Below, one piece after another: positions 1 to 7,821 of a DNA stretch of 64,000 bases. This DNA is from Gemmatimonadota bacterium (lineage in GTDB: Bacteria > Gemmatimonadota > Gemmatimonadetes > Gemmatimonadales > Gemmatimonadaceae): the NCBI GenBank assembly GCA_003223455.1, contig QHVE01000018.1, forward strand, positions 1 to 64,000. The letters run 5' to 3'. The notes beneath the pieces are model-generated. The model was given only the letters and a program-made list of their open reading frames with translations, had not been told where the DNA came from and did not search any database. The position numbers and the translations under genes were made by a program. How positions within the stretch are numbered: position 1 is the stretch's first letter; every line of letters starts with the position of its first letter.

Positions 1-2
1 AG

Positions 3-50
3 TCACCAAAGGGCGAGCACGAGCGCAAGTGCTGCCCTGCGGAGATACAT
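3..50 (-). other. signal-peptide-like reading frame reaching a UGA codon at the window edge
   Basis: On the minus strand an ATG at 48-50 follows a GGAG motif by five bases and opens a frame reading MYLRRAALALVLALW. This has two arginines then a hydrophobic core, as in the start of a secretion signal. The sixteenth codon is TGA at 3-5, after which the window ends. It lies just downstream of selB in the same direction. It could be a chance short frame, the start of a gene broken by mutation, or a gene in which UGA is recoded. The window is too short to decide. Confidence 0.3.
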
Positions 51-124
51 GAATGCTCCGTTCGACGAGACAGGATCCCGATGCCGCTCCTGTAACGAGT
101 GATGGGTGCAGTGGGGGTCGACAC

Positions 125-165
125 GTTACGGACCATGACGCTGCATGTCGAGAAAAGGCCGTAAC
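125..165 (-). terminator. possible hairpin downstream of selB
   Basis: A perfect 7-base inverted repeat (GTTACGG at 125-131 and CCGTAAC at 159-165) lies 8 bases past the selB stop codon. The loop is long (27 bases) and there is no clear U-tract, so it is a weak terminator candidate. I saw no tRNA-Sec gene or other feature in positions 51-172. Confidence 0.25.
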
Positions 166-172
166 TTACGCG

Positions 173-2035
173 TCAGCCTTCCGCCATTTTCGTGCCCCGA
201 TGACGCCGGCCGAGCTCGTTCCGAACCGTGTAGCCTTCGCGGTCGCAGTACTCCAGAAACGGAATGAGAAACTTGCGGGTGAGGCCCAAAACCTCTCGGA
301 GCTCTGCCGGCCCGTAGTCGACGCCGACCTCCATGTTGCCGCGCAATCTGTCCGTGAGCGGGTTGACGTGCTCGGGTGCGTAATGACGGTTAGCGTCCAC
401 CGCGACCAGCGCGCCCTCCCGCACGAGGACCCGACAGATGGCCGAGAGTTCCGCCGCGGACTGCGACATCGACTCGGCCAGCTCGTCGAGTGAGGGAGGC
501 TCGCTCCCGCCGGCGGCGATGCGGCGCACCAGCTCCGTCGCCACAGTCTGCTGACGCTCCGTGAGCCGCGGCGCGAAGCCGGCAAGGCGAACTTCGCCAT
601 GGTCGGCGACGACCCTTCCGTCGCGGATCAATGCGTCGATCACACCGTCCACGGCCGCCTCAGGGGCGCGAATCCGCGTGCGCAGCCACTGGCGCTGCGC
701 GCCGCTGGCCAGCGGATGCGCTTCGTGGTGCGCGCGGAGCGTATCCAGCAGCTGACCCATGATCGTATCGTGCGCGCTCGCAGCGTAGACGCGATCGCCC
801 GCACGCCATCGTCCTGGTGCGTCCAGCATCACGTCCAGGGCGCGCCGGCCGATTCCGAGTCGCACCGGAAGCTCGGCGACGTCGGCGCCGGCGGTGCCCG
901 ATTCGCGCAGGAAGAGGTCGAGCGAGGCGGCAGGATCGTGCGGCGCGAGCTCGAGCGCACGCGCACGGCGCGGCGCGATCGGGTCGGTGACGATCCCGCC
1001 GCCAAGGGTACCGAGTGGCGACCCGCCCCGCAGCACGAAGCGATCTCCCGTGCGCGACACGATCGGCTCTTCGACGATGATGCGCGCCAGCCGCGACGCT
1101 CCGGGCTCGAGCTTGCCGTCGAGCGCCACGACTCGGGCGCCGACCTCGCTCGTGCCGAGGTGAAGGCGCAGCCGGCTTCGCGGTCCCACCGCCCTGTCGA
1201 TGTCGTCGAGCAACGCGACCTCGGCTCGAAGGACCGTCGACGGGCGCCACCCGTCGCCGCTGACCAGCACCGCACCGCGACCCACCCGCGCGAGATCGAC
1301 GCCGGCGAGCGCCACCGCGGCGCGCTCGCCGGCCGAGACGCGCGCGACGGCGTGACCGTGGGCTTGCAGCGCGCGCACTCGCACGACGTCCCCGGATGGA
1401 TAGAGGCGAAGGGCCTCGTCGCGCGCGATCGATCCGGACCACACCGTGCCGGTGGCGACCGTGCCCGTGCCACGAATGGTGAACGCGCGATCGATCGGCA
1501 TTCGGAAGACGTCGTCCACTCCGCGCGCCGGCACGAGGCGCGCGGCGCGCAGCAGGGCGGCGCGAAGCTCGTCGAGCCCTGCCCCACTCACCGCGGAGAC
1601 GGGAATCACCTCGGCGTCGGCCAGCGAGGTGCCGGCCAGCGTCGTGCCGACATCGTCGCGGACGAGCGCGAGCCATTCGTCGTCGACGAGGTCGGCCTTC
1701 GTGAGCGCGACGACGCCAGCGTGGACGCCGAGCAGCCGGAGAATGGCGAGATGCTCTCGCGTCTGAGGCATGACCCCTTCGTCGGCGGCGATGACGAGCA
1801 GCGCGAGATCGACTCCCGTCGCGCCAGCGACCATGGTGCGGACGAACGCCTCGTGGCCCGGCACGTCGACGACGCCGATCGTCTCGATGCCGTCGAGCCT
1901 CAGCGGCGCGAAACCGAGATCGATCGTGATGCCACGCCGCTTCTCTTCCGGCAGGCGATCGGTATCGATGCCCGTGAGCGCGCGCACGAGCGCGGTCTTG
2001 CCGTGGTCGATGTGACCCGCGGTACCGAGGATCAT
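173..2035 (-). CDS. selB: selenocysteine-specific translation elongation factor SelB
   Basis: This 620-residue GTPase delivers selenocysteinyl-tRNA to the ribosome at UGA codons marked by a SECIS hairpin. The G domain is at the N terminus: GHIDHGKT at residues 7-14, DVPGHE at 57-62 and TKAD at 112-115. EF-Tu-like beta-barrel domains follow. The C-terminal third has the winged-helix repeats that bind SECIS RNA, and its last part ([23 protein letters not shown]) is typical of the final winged helix. I chose ATG 2035 because the frame upstream is proline/arginine-rich shadow and the G domain starts here. It overlaps the recO stop by four bases (ATGA), so the two are probably cotranslated. No other selenocysteine gene (selA, selD, selC) is in the window. 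Confidence 0.95.
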   Translation of the reverse strand: MILGTAGHIDHGKTALVRALTGIDTDRLPEEKRRGITIDLGFAPLRLDGIETIGVVDVPGHEAFVRTMVAGATGVDLALLVIAADEGVMPQTREHLAILRLLGVHAGVVALTKADLVDDEWLALVRDDVGTTLAGTSLADAEVIPVSAVSGAGLDELRAALLRAARLVPARGVDDVFRMPIDRAFTIRGTGTVATGTVWSGSIARDEALRLYPSGDVVRVRALQAHGHAVARVSAGERAAVALAGVDLARVGRGAVLVSGDGWRPSTVLRAEVALLDDIDRAVGPRSRLRLHLGTSEVGARVVALDGKLEPGASRLARIIVEEPIVSRTGDRFVLRGGSPLGTLGGGIVTDPIAPRRARALELAPHDPAASLDLFLRESGTAGADVAELPVRLGIGRRALDVMLDAPGRWRAGDRVYAASAHDTIMGQLLDTLRAHHEAHPLASGAQRQWLRTRIRAPEAAVDGVIDALIRDGRVVADHGEVRLAGFAPRLTERQQTVATELVRRIAAGGSEPPSLDELAESMSQSAAELSAICRVLVREGALVAVDANRHYAPEHVNPLTDRLRGNMEVGVDYGPAELREVLGLTRKFLIPFLEYCDREGYTVRNELGRRHRGTKMAEG

Positions 2036-2802
2036 GGCGCGACTCCGCTCACCATCGTGCCCTCTTCCCAGAGCTCCATCGCCCGCATCGGGCGGCCGTC
2101 GGTGAGATGCTCGGTGAGGAACTCGCGCAGCAGGCGCTGATGCGCCCGACCCGACGCGTCGTCGAGGGGGGACACGCGCCGCCCGCCCAGGAACTCGCGC
2201 AGCGCGGAGCGAGCCTCCGGGGGCAGCACGCGACCGGTCGGGGCGATGCGTCCGCACCGCGCGCAGAGCGCACCGCCCGACGGATGGCTGAACATCACGG
2301 TGGCGCTCTCGGCGAGCGTCGCGTGGCACTCGGCGCACACGTCGAGCGCGGGGCCGAAGCCCAGTTCGGCGACGATGTGCCAGGCGCTGGCGAGCGTCGT
2401 GCCCAGCGCGTCCTCGCGTGCGGCAACGGCGAGCGCGTCCAGCGCGGCGGCGACGGCGTCGAACAGGCCCGGGTCGGCGGCGTCGCGCCCGAAGCGGAGC
2501 GTGAGCTCGGCTACGGCCGACGCGCCGGCGAACCGTCCGAGGTCACCCGCGAGCTCGGCCCGCGCCAGCGTGACGTCGAAGCCGCTGAGCGTGTCGAGGT
2601 CGCGGCCCGGCTTCGCGTAGAGCTGGGCGCTGCCCTGCGCGAAGAGGTCGAGCGCGGACCCGAAGCGGCGCGACGAGCGCCGCGCGCCCTTGGCGAGCAC
2701 GCTGCGAACCCCCGCGTCGCGTGTGACGATGCGCAGGATGCGCGACGACTCCAGGTAGTCGAACGCATGGAGGACGATCGCTTCGGTCGCGAGCAGCGCC
2801 AT
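2032..2802 (-). CDS. recO: DNA repair protein RecO
   Basis: This 256-residue protein matches RecO, which works with RecF and RecR to load RecA onto SSB-coated single-stranded DNA in recombinational repair. The N terminus (TEAIVLHAFDYLESSRILRI) has the form of the RecO OB-fold. A C-terminal helical region carries two CxxC pairs (CAEC and CARC), matching the RecO zinc finger. ATG 2802 is preferred because the upstream extension lacks family character. The gene starts 61 bases after the TonB receptor stop and overlaps selB. Confidence 0.93.
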   Translation of the reverse strand: MALLATEAIVLHAFDYLESSRILRIVTRDAGVRSVLAKGARRSSRRFGSALDLFAQGSAQLYAKPGRDLDTLSGFDVTLARAELAGDLGRFAGASAVAELTLRFGRDAADPGLFDAVAAALDALAVAAREDALGTTLASAWHIVAELGFGPALDVCAECHATLAESATVMFSHPSGGALCARCGRIAPTGRVLPPEARSALREFLGGRRVSPLDDASGRAHQRLLREFLTEHLTDGRPMRAMELWEEGTMVSGVAP

Positions 2803-2863
2803 GCGTGAAAGATACCCTGGTGCAGCACCGAGCGACCGGCGCTCGGCGCCGTCTCGCGCGCGG

Positions 2864-4852
2864 TCAGAAGCTGACGCGCACTCCAGTGAGCAGGCGGCGG
2901 CCGGCGCCACGGTAGCCGGTCTGCCGGATCGATGCGTCGTCGGTGAGCGCGAAGTCGTAGTTATAGCCCGCCGCGTCGGTGTAGCGTCGATCGAGGAGGT
3001 TCTCGACGCGCAGCGTGGCGGAGACGCCGCCGTTCACGTGCAGGGCGACCAGTCGCGCTTCACCCGAGACGTCGACGCGCGTATACCCCGCGAGCGTCAC
3101 CCGCTGCGCCGGGGCGAAGTCCGGCGGGTAGTAGACGTCCTCCCGCGAGCCGACGTGCAGAGCGCGCAGCTCGATGGCATCCCCTCGCGCGCGGTAGCCC
3201 GCTCCGAGGTCGAGCGTTCGCGTGGGACGGCGCAACAGTCTGGCGCCGGGAGCAAACGTCGCCGTCGCCGCGGTGCTCGTGCCCGGGTCGACGACGTGGG
3301 CGCTGAGATGTGTGAACGCCGCATCCGCGTGGACGCCGTTCGGCAGCGCGAGCCGGCCTTCCAGCTCGAGGCCTGCGGCACGAGTGCGCGCGACGTTGAA
3401 GTAGTTCGGCTCGGTCGCCGAGTACTTGTAGTCGATCATGTCGCGAAACGAGTTGGCGAACCAGGTCGCGCCGATCGAAGCGGGGCCGAACGTCTGCTCG
3501 ATGCCGGCATCCACGCTGACTGCGTGCTCGGGATCGAGCGCACGGTTACCGATCACGTATCCGCTGCCTTCGGTCTCCAGGAACGTCGGCTCGCGAAAGG
3601 CCGTGCCAAGGCTGGCACGGAGGCGGGTGGCAGTCGGCAGCCGCGTGCTGGCCGCAGCGCGATACGTCCAGAAGTCGCCGAACTGCTCGTTGTGCTCGAA
3701 CCGTCCGCCAAGCGCGACCGTCGCCTCGGTGGTGGGCGCCATGAGCAACTGCGCGTACCCGCCCGTGCTGCGGCGCGTGGGTGGAGATGGCGCATCGTCG
3801 CCGAAGTTGCTCCGCGTGATACTCTCCTGCCACTTGCGCTCGACCTGCGCCCCAAGCGTGAGTCGACTGTCCGCCGGTAGCGCGAGCTCGACGCGCACGT
3901 CTCCGCTCCGGCGACGAGAGCGCTCGGCGGTGGTGTACACGTAGCCTTGGTCACCCGGGCTGTCCGGTTGATCGTCGGTGACGCCATGCACGTCGAGCGA
4001 GGCGAGCGCCGCACGCACCGTCACGAGGGACGAGGGCCGGTATGCGGCATCGAGACCAACCGCGAGCCGGTCGTCGCGGCGCACCGCGTTGCTGTCGACG
4101 ACCTCTCCCGAGCCATTGGTGGGAAAGTGCAGCTCACGGTCCGTGAACCGCGCCGAGAGGTTCGCGTCGAACGCACCGTGCGAGGTACCCAGCAGCGCGC
4201 TGCCCACGCCCTGGCGGAAGCCGCTGTTGAACGGTTGAAATCCAGCGGAGGCATGGCGCGCCGCACCGACCGAATAGCTGAGCCGGGCGTCGCCGCCGTG
4301 CACGCCGGCGTCGACGTCGTTGCTCCCGAAGCCGCCGCCACGCACGGCGAGGTCACCGTGAGCGGCGCCCGCACCACGCCGCGTGAAGAGTTGAACGACG
4401 CCGGCCATCGCGTCGGAGCCATACAACACGCTCGCGGGCCCGCGGACGATCTCGATGCGATCGAGATTGTCGGTCGAGAGCGTGGACAGGTCGAATGCGC
4501 CGCCGGCGTCGTTGAGCGGAACGCCGTCCACGAGGATCTTGGCGTACTTGCTCTCACCACCGCGAATGAAGAGCGAGGTCGCGCCGCCGTACGAGCCCGT
4601 CTGCACGATGGACAGACCGGGAACGCTGCGGAGCGCATCCCCGACCGTGGTGATGCCCTCGCCGCGGAGTTGCTCACCGGAGACGACGGTGACGGAGGAC
4701 GGCGTGCGATCGGCTCGCAGCGGTGAGAGTGTCGCCGTGACCTCGAACGGCGCGATGCGCGCCGTGTCGGACGCCACCTGCTGCGCATGCGCGGCGCCTG
4801 TGAGAGCGAGTGTGGCCAGGCTGACGACGGGAACGCGACGGAAGATGACCAT
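2864..4852 (-). CDS. TonB-dependent outer-membrane receptor, probably for cobalamin (BtuB-like)
   Basis: The 662-residue protein starts with a signal peptide ending around AHAQ, followed by a TonB-box-like stretch (PFEVTATLSP) and a plug domain (VVSGEQLRGEGITTVGDAL, then IRGG and LVDGVPLND). A long barrel region ends in a terminal phenylalanine, as expected for BAM-assembled porins. ATG 4852 gives a standard signal peptide; the longer frame upstream overlaps the ATPase gene. The corrinoid substrate is inferred from position: last gene of an operon that begins with a cobalamin riboswitch and encodes a BtuFCD-type transporter. In such a system it would bring B12 across the outer membrane using the TonB/ExbBD proton-motive-force link. 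Confidence 0.9.
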   Translation of the reverse strand: MVIFRRVPVVSLATLALTGAAHAQQVASDTARIAPFEVTATLSPLRADRTPSSVTVVSGEQLRGEGITTVGDALRSVPGLSIVQTGSYGGATSLFIRGGESKYAKILVDGVPLNDAGGAFDLSTLSTDNLDRIEIVRGPASVLYGSDAMAGVVQLFTRRGAGAAHGDLAVRGGGFGSNDVDAGVHGGDARLSYSVGAARHASAGFQPFNSGFRQGVGSALLGTSHGAFDANLSARFTDRELHFPTNGSGEVVDSNAVRRDDRLAVGLDAAYRPSSLVTVRAALASLDVHGVTDDQPDSPGDQGYVYTTAERSRRRSGDVRVELALPADSRLTLGAQVERKWQESITRSNFGDDAPSPPTRRSTGGYAQLLMAPTTEATVALGGRFEHNEQFGDFWTYRAAASTRLPTATRLRASLGTAFREPTFLETEGSGYVIGNRALDPEHAVSVDAGIEQTFGPASIGATWFANSFRDMIDYKYSATEPNYFNVARTRAAGLELEGRLALPNGVHADAAFTHLSAHVVDPGTSTAATATFAPGARLLRRPTRTLDLGAGYRARGDAIELRALHVGSREDVYYPPDFAPAQRVTLAGYTRVDVSGEARLVALHVNGGVSATLRVENLLDRRYTDAAGYNYDFALTDDASIRQTGYRGAGRRLLTGVRVSF

Positions 4853-4896
4853 CGGACGGGACGTGGAGTGGGAGGATGGGGCGGGCGTCGTGCGCA

Positions 4897-5685
4897 TCAC
4901 GGGCGCGGACGCGAGCGGAGGGGGACGAGCGCGGGCGCGCCGACGGCAGGATCGTGCGCGACGACGAGCGGCCAGTCGTAGAGCGATTCGAGCAGGCGCG
5001 CCTGCATGACGTCGGTCGGGGCGCCTTCTCCCGCGACGCGACCGCGATGCAGCAGCACCATGTGGTCGGCGAAGCGTGCGACGAGGTTGAGTTGATGACT
5101 CACGAGCAGTACCGCCATGCCGTCCGCGGCAAGGCGACTGAGCAGCTCGAACACGGCCATCTCGTGTCCGACGTCGAGGAAGGTCGTCGGCTCGTCGAGC
5201 ACGATCGATCGCCCGCCCTGGGCGAGCGCGCGGGCGAGACGCACGCGCTGCCACTCGCCGCCGGAGAGCTCGGTGATGGTGCGATCGAGGTACGGCTCGA
5301 TCTCGGTTCGGGCGACGGCAGCGGCAATGGCGTCCGCATCGACCGTAGTCGGCGCGCGCCAGAGCCCGAGATGCGGATAGCGCCCGAGCGCGACGTAGTC
5401 GCGCACACCGAGCGGGAACGCCGGCTCCTCGCGCTGCGTGACGACGGCGACGCGTCGTGCGAGCGCGCCGCGCACGTCGTCGCGTACGGGCTGTTCGTCG
5501 ACCGTGATCGTGCCCTGCTCGAGCGACACCTGGCCGACGAGCGCACGAACGAGCGTGCTCTTGCCGCTGCCGTTCGGGCCGACGACGGCGGTGAGCGCGC
5601 CGGCGGGCGCCGCGATCGTGACGTCGTCGAGAGCGCGCATGCGCCCGCCGCGGTACCGCACGCTCACATGGGCGAACGCGATCAC
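4897..5685 (-). CDS. btuD: cobalamin/iron-complex ABC transporter ATP-binding protein (BtuD-like)
   Basis: This 262-residue ATPase powers inner-membrane import of a corrinoid or similar complex. The Walker A motif GPNGSGKST is at residues 36-44, the ABC signature is LSGGEWQRV, Walker B is SIVLDEPTTFLD, and the H-loop is VLLVSHQ. The GTG start at 5685 overlaps the permease stop (GTGA) and opens directly on the first beta strand. The longer frame upstream is shadow sequence within the permease gene. The family also covers heme and siderophore importers; the riboswitch at the head of the operon favours B12. Confidence 0.92.
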   Translation of the reverse strand: MIAFAHVSVRYRGGRMRALDDVTIAAPAGALTAVVGPNGSGKSTLVRALVGQVSLEQGTITVDEQPVRDDVRGALARRVAVVTQREEPAFPLGVRDYVALGRYPHLGLWRAPTTVDADAIAAAVARTEIEPYLDRTITELSGGEWQRVRLARALAQGGRSIVLDEPTTFLDVGHEMAVFELLSRLAADGMAVLLVSHQLNLVARFADHMVLLHRGRVAGEGAPTDVMQARLLESLYDWPLVVAHDPAVGAPALVPLRSRPRP

Positions 5686-6653
5686 GCGAGCCTCCGCAGA
5701 CGCACGAGGAAAAACGGCACGCCGATGATCGCCGTCACGGCGCCGAGCGGAAGCTCTGCAGGGGGCCGCGCCGTGCGGGCGATGAGATCGGCGGCGACGA
5801 CCAGCGAGGCGCCGGCTAACGCCGCCGCGCCGATGATGGCGCGATGCGTGCGCGCGCCCGCCATCCGCACGAGGTGCGGCACGAGCAGGCCGATGAAGCC
5901 GACCAGACCCGCGGCGGCGACGGTGCCCGCGGCAAGGAGCGCGGCGGCGACATAGACGGAGAACGAGACGCGCGCGACGCGCACGCCGAGACCCGCCGCC
6001 GTGTCCTCGCCGAGGGCGAGCACGTCGATCGCCCGCGCGAGCACGAGCAGGACGGCGATGCCCAGCGCCACGTATCCGGCCGCGAGGCGCACCTGCGGCC
6101 AGCTCGCATCGCTGACGGAGCCCATCATCCACCACAGCGCGCCACGCACGACGTTGTCCTGCGCGTTCGCCAGCGCGACCATGATCGCCGCGTTGGCGAA
6201 CGCGCCGACGACGACTCCGGCCATGAGAACGATGCGCGCGTCGCCGCGCCCGCCAGCGGCACGTGCGACGACCAGCGTGAGCACGATCGCGCCGAGCGCG
6301 CCACCGAAGCCGGCGATCGGAATCGCGAACGGCGGCGCGTGCAGCGCGACGGCGAGGACGGCGCCCACCGCGGCCCCTCCCGACACTCCGAGCAAATAGG
6401 GCTCGGCCAACCCGTTGCGCGTCGCGCCCTGCAACGCCGCGCCAGCGGCGCCGAGTCCGGCCCCCACGAGCGCCGCGAGCACGACGCGCGGCAGGCGCAG
6501 CGACCGAACCACCGCGACCTCGACGGCGCTTCCCCGCCCGATCAGCGCGCGGAGCACGTCGGCTGGCGCCAGATGCATCGTGCCGAGCATCACCCCGGCG
6601 ACGCCGACGACGAGCAGCGCAGCCACGAGCGCCGTCCAGCGCAGGACGGTCAC
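5682..6653 (-). CDS. btuC: FecCD-family ABC transporter permease (BtuC-like)
   Basis: This 323-residue, strongly hydrophobic protein has about ten predicted membrane segments, starting with VAALLVVGVAGVML. It carries FecCD/BtuC family signatures such as LPRVVLAALVGAGLGAAGAALQ near the N terminus and LLGVSGGAAVGAV. It should form the inner-membrane channel of the vitamin B12 importer with the ATPase encoded next. It starts at GTG 6653, one base after the binding-protein stop codon, and overlaps the ATPase start by four bases. Confidence 0.93.
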   Translation of the reverse strand: MTVLRWTALVAALLVVGVAGVMLGTMHLAPADVLRALIGRGSAVEVAVVRSLRLPRVVLAALVGAGLGAAGAALQGATRNGLAEPYLLGVSGGAAVGAVLAVALHAPPFAIPIAGFGGALGAIVLTLVVARAAGGRGDARIVLMAGVVVGAFANAAIMVALANAQDNVVRGALWWMMGSVSDASWPQVRLAAGYVALGIAVLLVLARAIDVLALGEDTAAGLGVRVARVSFSVYVAAALLAAGTVAAAGLVGFIGLLVPHLVRMAGARTHRAIIGAAALAGASLVVAADLIARTARPPAELPLGAVTAIIGVPFFLVRLRRLA

Positions 6654-6654
6654 G

Positions 6655-7548
6655 TCACTTCACCGCGCCCGGATGCAACAGCTGCGCGACCGAGCGCGCG
6701 GCCTCGCCGAGCCGTGGACCGGGGCGGAACACCAGCGTCGTGTCCACCGCGAGCAACCGGTTCTCGCGCACGGCGCGAAGCGCGCGCCAGCGTGGGTCGG
6801 CGAGGTAGCGCGCGCGCGAGTCGGGCGAGAGGAGAATCACCTCGGGATCGCGCTTGAGGAGATCCTCGACGGTGATGCGCGGCGACGGCTCGGGAAGAAA
6901 GCCGTACACGTTGCTGCCGCCGGCGACGTCGATCAGCTCGTTGAGAAAGCTGCCGCCGCCGGTGGCGAGCAATGGTTGGTCGTAGAGTGGCCAGAACACG
7001 CTCGGTCGCGGAAGCGACGCGGTGGCGGCACGCACGCGGGCGATCGTCGCCGCGACGGAATCGACTGTGACGCGTGCGGCGACCGAATCGCCGGTGAGCG
7101 CGCCGAGGGCGAGCGTAACGCGACGAAACTCGGCGATGCGATCGACGCGGTATGCCGCAGTCGCCACGCCGGCGGCACGCAGGCGACGCGCGGCGTCGCG
7201 ATTATCGTCGCTCGCGTAGAGCAGCACGAGGTCCGGCCTGGCGCCGAGCACCGCTTCGACGTTGGGGCGCAGCCCCGGGCCGAGATCAGGCACGGCGAGC
7301 GCGGCTTCCGGCCAGCGGTCCCAGGTCGTGCGACCGACGAGCCGAGCGCCCGCGCCGATCGCGAACAACAGCTCGGTCGTCGAGGGATTGAGCGAGACGA
7401 TGCGACGCGGCGCTGCACGGAGGACGAGCGTGTCGCCGAAGTCATCGGACGCACGACGCACCACCGGCGGCGCATCGCGCGCGCACGCCGCGAGCGGCAG
7501 CGCGAACGCGATGACCAACTGGACGAGACGACGCAGCGGCGAATACAC
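6655..7548 (-). CDS. btuF: cobalamin-type ABC transporter substrate-binding lipoprotein (BtuF-like)
   Basis: The 297-residue protein opens with a lipoprotein signal (lipobox LAAC, Cys about residue 22) and a class III periplasmic binding protein fold (RRIVSLNPSTTELLFAIGAGARLVG; later PDLVLLYASDD). It would capture a corrinoid and pass it to the permease. I chose GTG 7548 because AGGAGG lies nine bases upstream and the lipoprotein signal begins there; the in-frame extension to 7626 lies inside the riboswitch leader. The SD sequence is in the 3' arm of a hairpin, so translation is probably the regulated step. Confidence 0.92.
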   Translation of the reverse strand: MYSPLRRLVQLVIAFALPLAACARDAPPVVRRASDDFGDTLVLRAAPRRIVSLNPSTTELLFAIGAGARLVGRTTWDRWPEAALAVPDLGPGLRPNVEAVLGARPDLVLLYASDDNRDAARRLRAAGVATAAYRVDRIAEFRRVTLALGALTGDSVAARVTVDSVAATIARVRAATASLPRPSVFWPLYDQPLLATGGGSFLNELIDVAGGSNVYGFLPEPSPRITVEDLLKRDPEVILLSPDSRARYLADPRWRALRAVRENRLLAVDTTLVFRPGPRLGEAARSVAQLLHPGAVK

Positions 7549-7552
7549 GAAC

Positions 7553-7580
7553 GGGCACCTCCTGCCGAAGGAGAGTGCCC
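7553..7580 (-). promoter_or_regulatory. SD-sequestering hairpin, likely riboswitch expression platform
   Basis: GTGCCC (7575-7580) and GGGCAC (7553-7558) on the plus strand pair perfectly in the minus-strand transcript, and further pairs form inside the stem. The 3' arm holds the AGGAGG ribosome binding site (7558-7563) of the binding-protein gene. No U-tract follows, so this fits translational rather than terminator control. Confidence 0.7.
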
Positions 7581-7656
7581 GGAACGGACGCGGAGATCGT
7601 GCATCGCACGGGCCGCGTGTCGCCACCGTCCTCCCCCGAGGACCTGTGATCGAAAG

Positions 7657-7803
7657 CGCGGACGGGGTCGTCTCCTGGCTCCGGGCCGCGCGTCCCCGCC
7701 TTCCCGACCGCAGTCAGTGGCGTGAGCTGGGCGCGCGTACAGCTGCCCGTTACAGTGGCGGGGCCGCGCCGGCATCACACCGGCTTCCGTATCCCCGTTC
7801 GCG
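7657..7803 (-). promoter_or_regulatory. cobalamin (AdoCbl-class) riboswitch aptamer
   Basis: The minus-strand leader carries the conserved cobalamin riboswitch elements in order: GAAGCCGGTGTGATGCCGGC, GCCCCGCCACTGTAACGGG, GTCGGGAAGGCGGG, and the B12 box AGCCAGGAGAC (around 7670-7680). A closing P1 helix can form between 7793-7803 and 7657-7667. It stands between the preceding gene's stop (7822) and the binding-protein gene, upstream of a BtuFCD/TonB-receptor operon. The sequence match is very strong; bounds are approximate. Confidence 0.96.
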
Positions 7804-7821
7804 TCGAGTTGTCCGGCGAAT

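Noticed and set aside
51-172. selC (tRNA-Sec) next to selB
   Set aside because: No cloverleaf with an 8-bp acceptor and long variable arm could be formed; a GTTCGA string alone is not enough.
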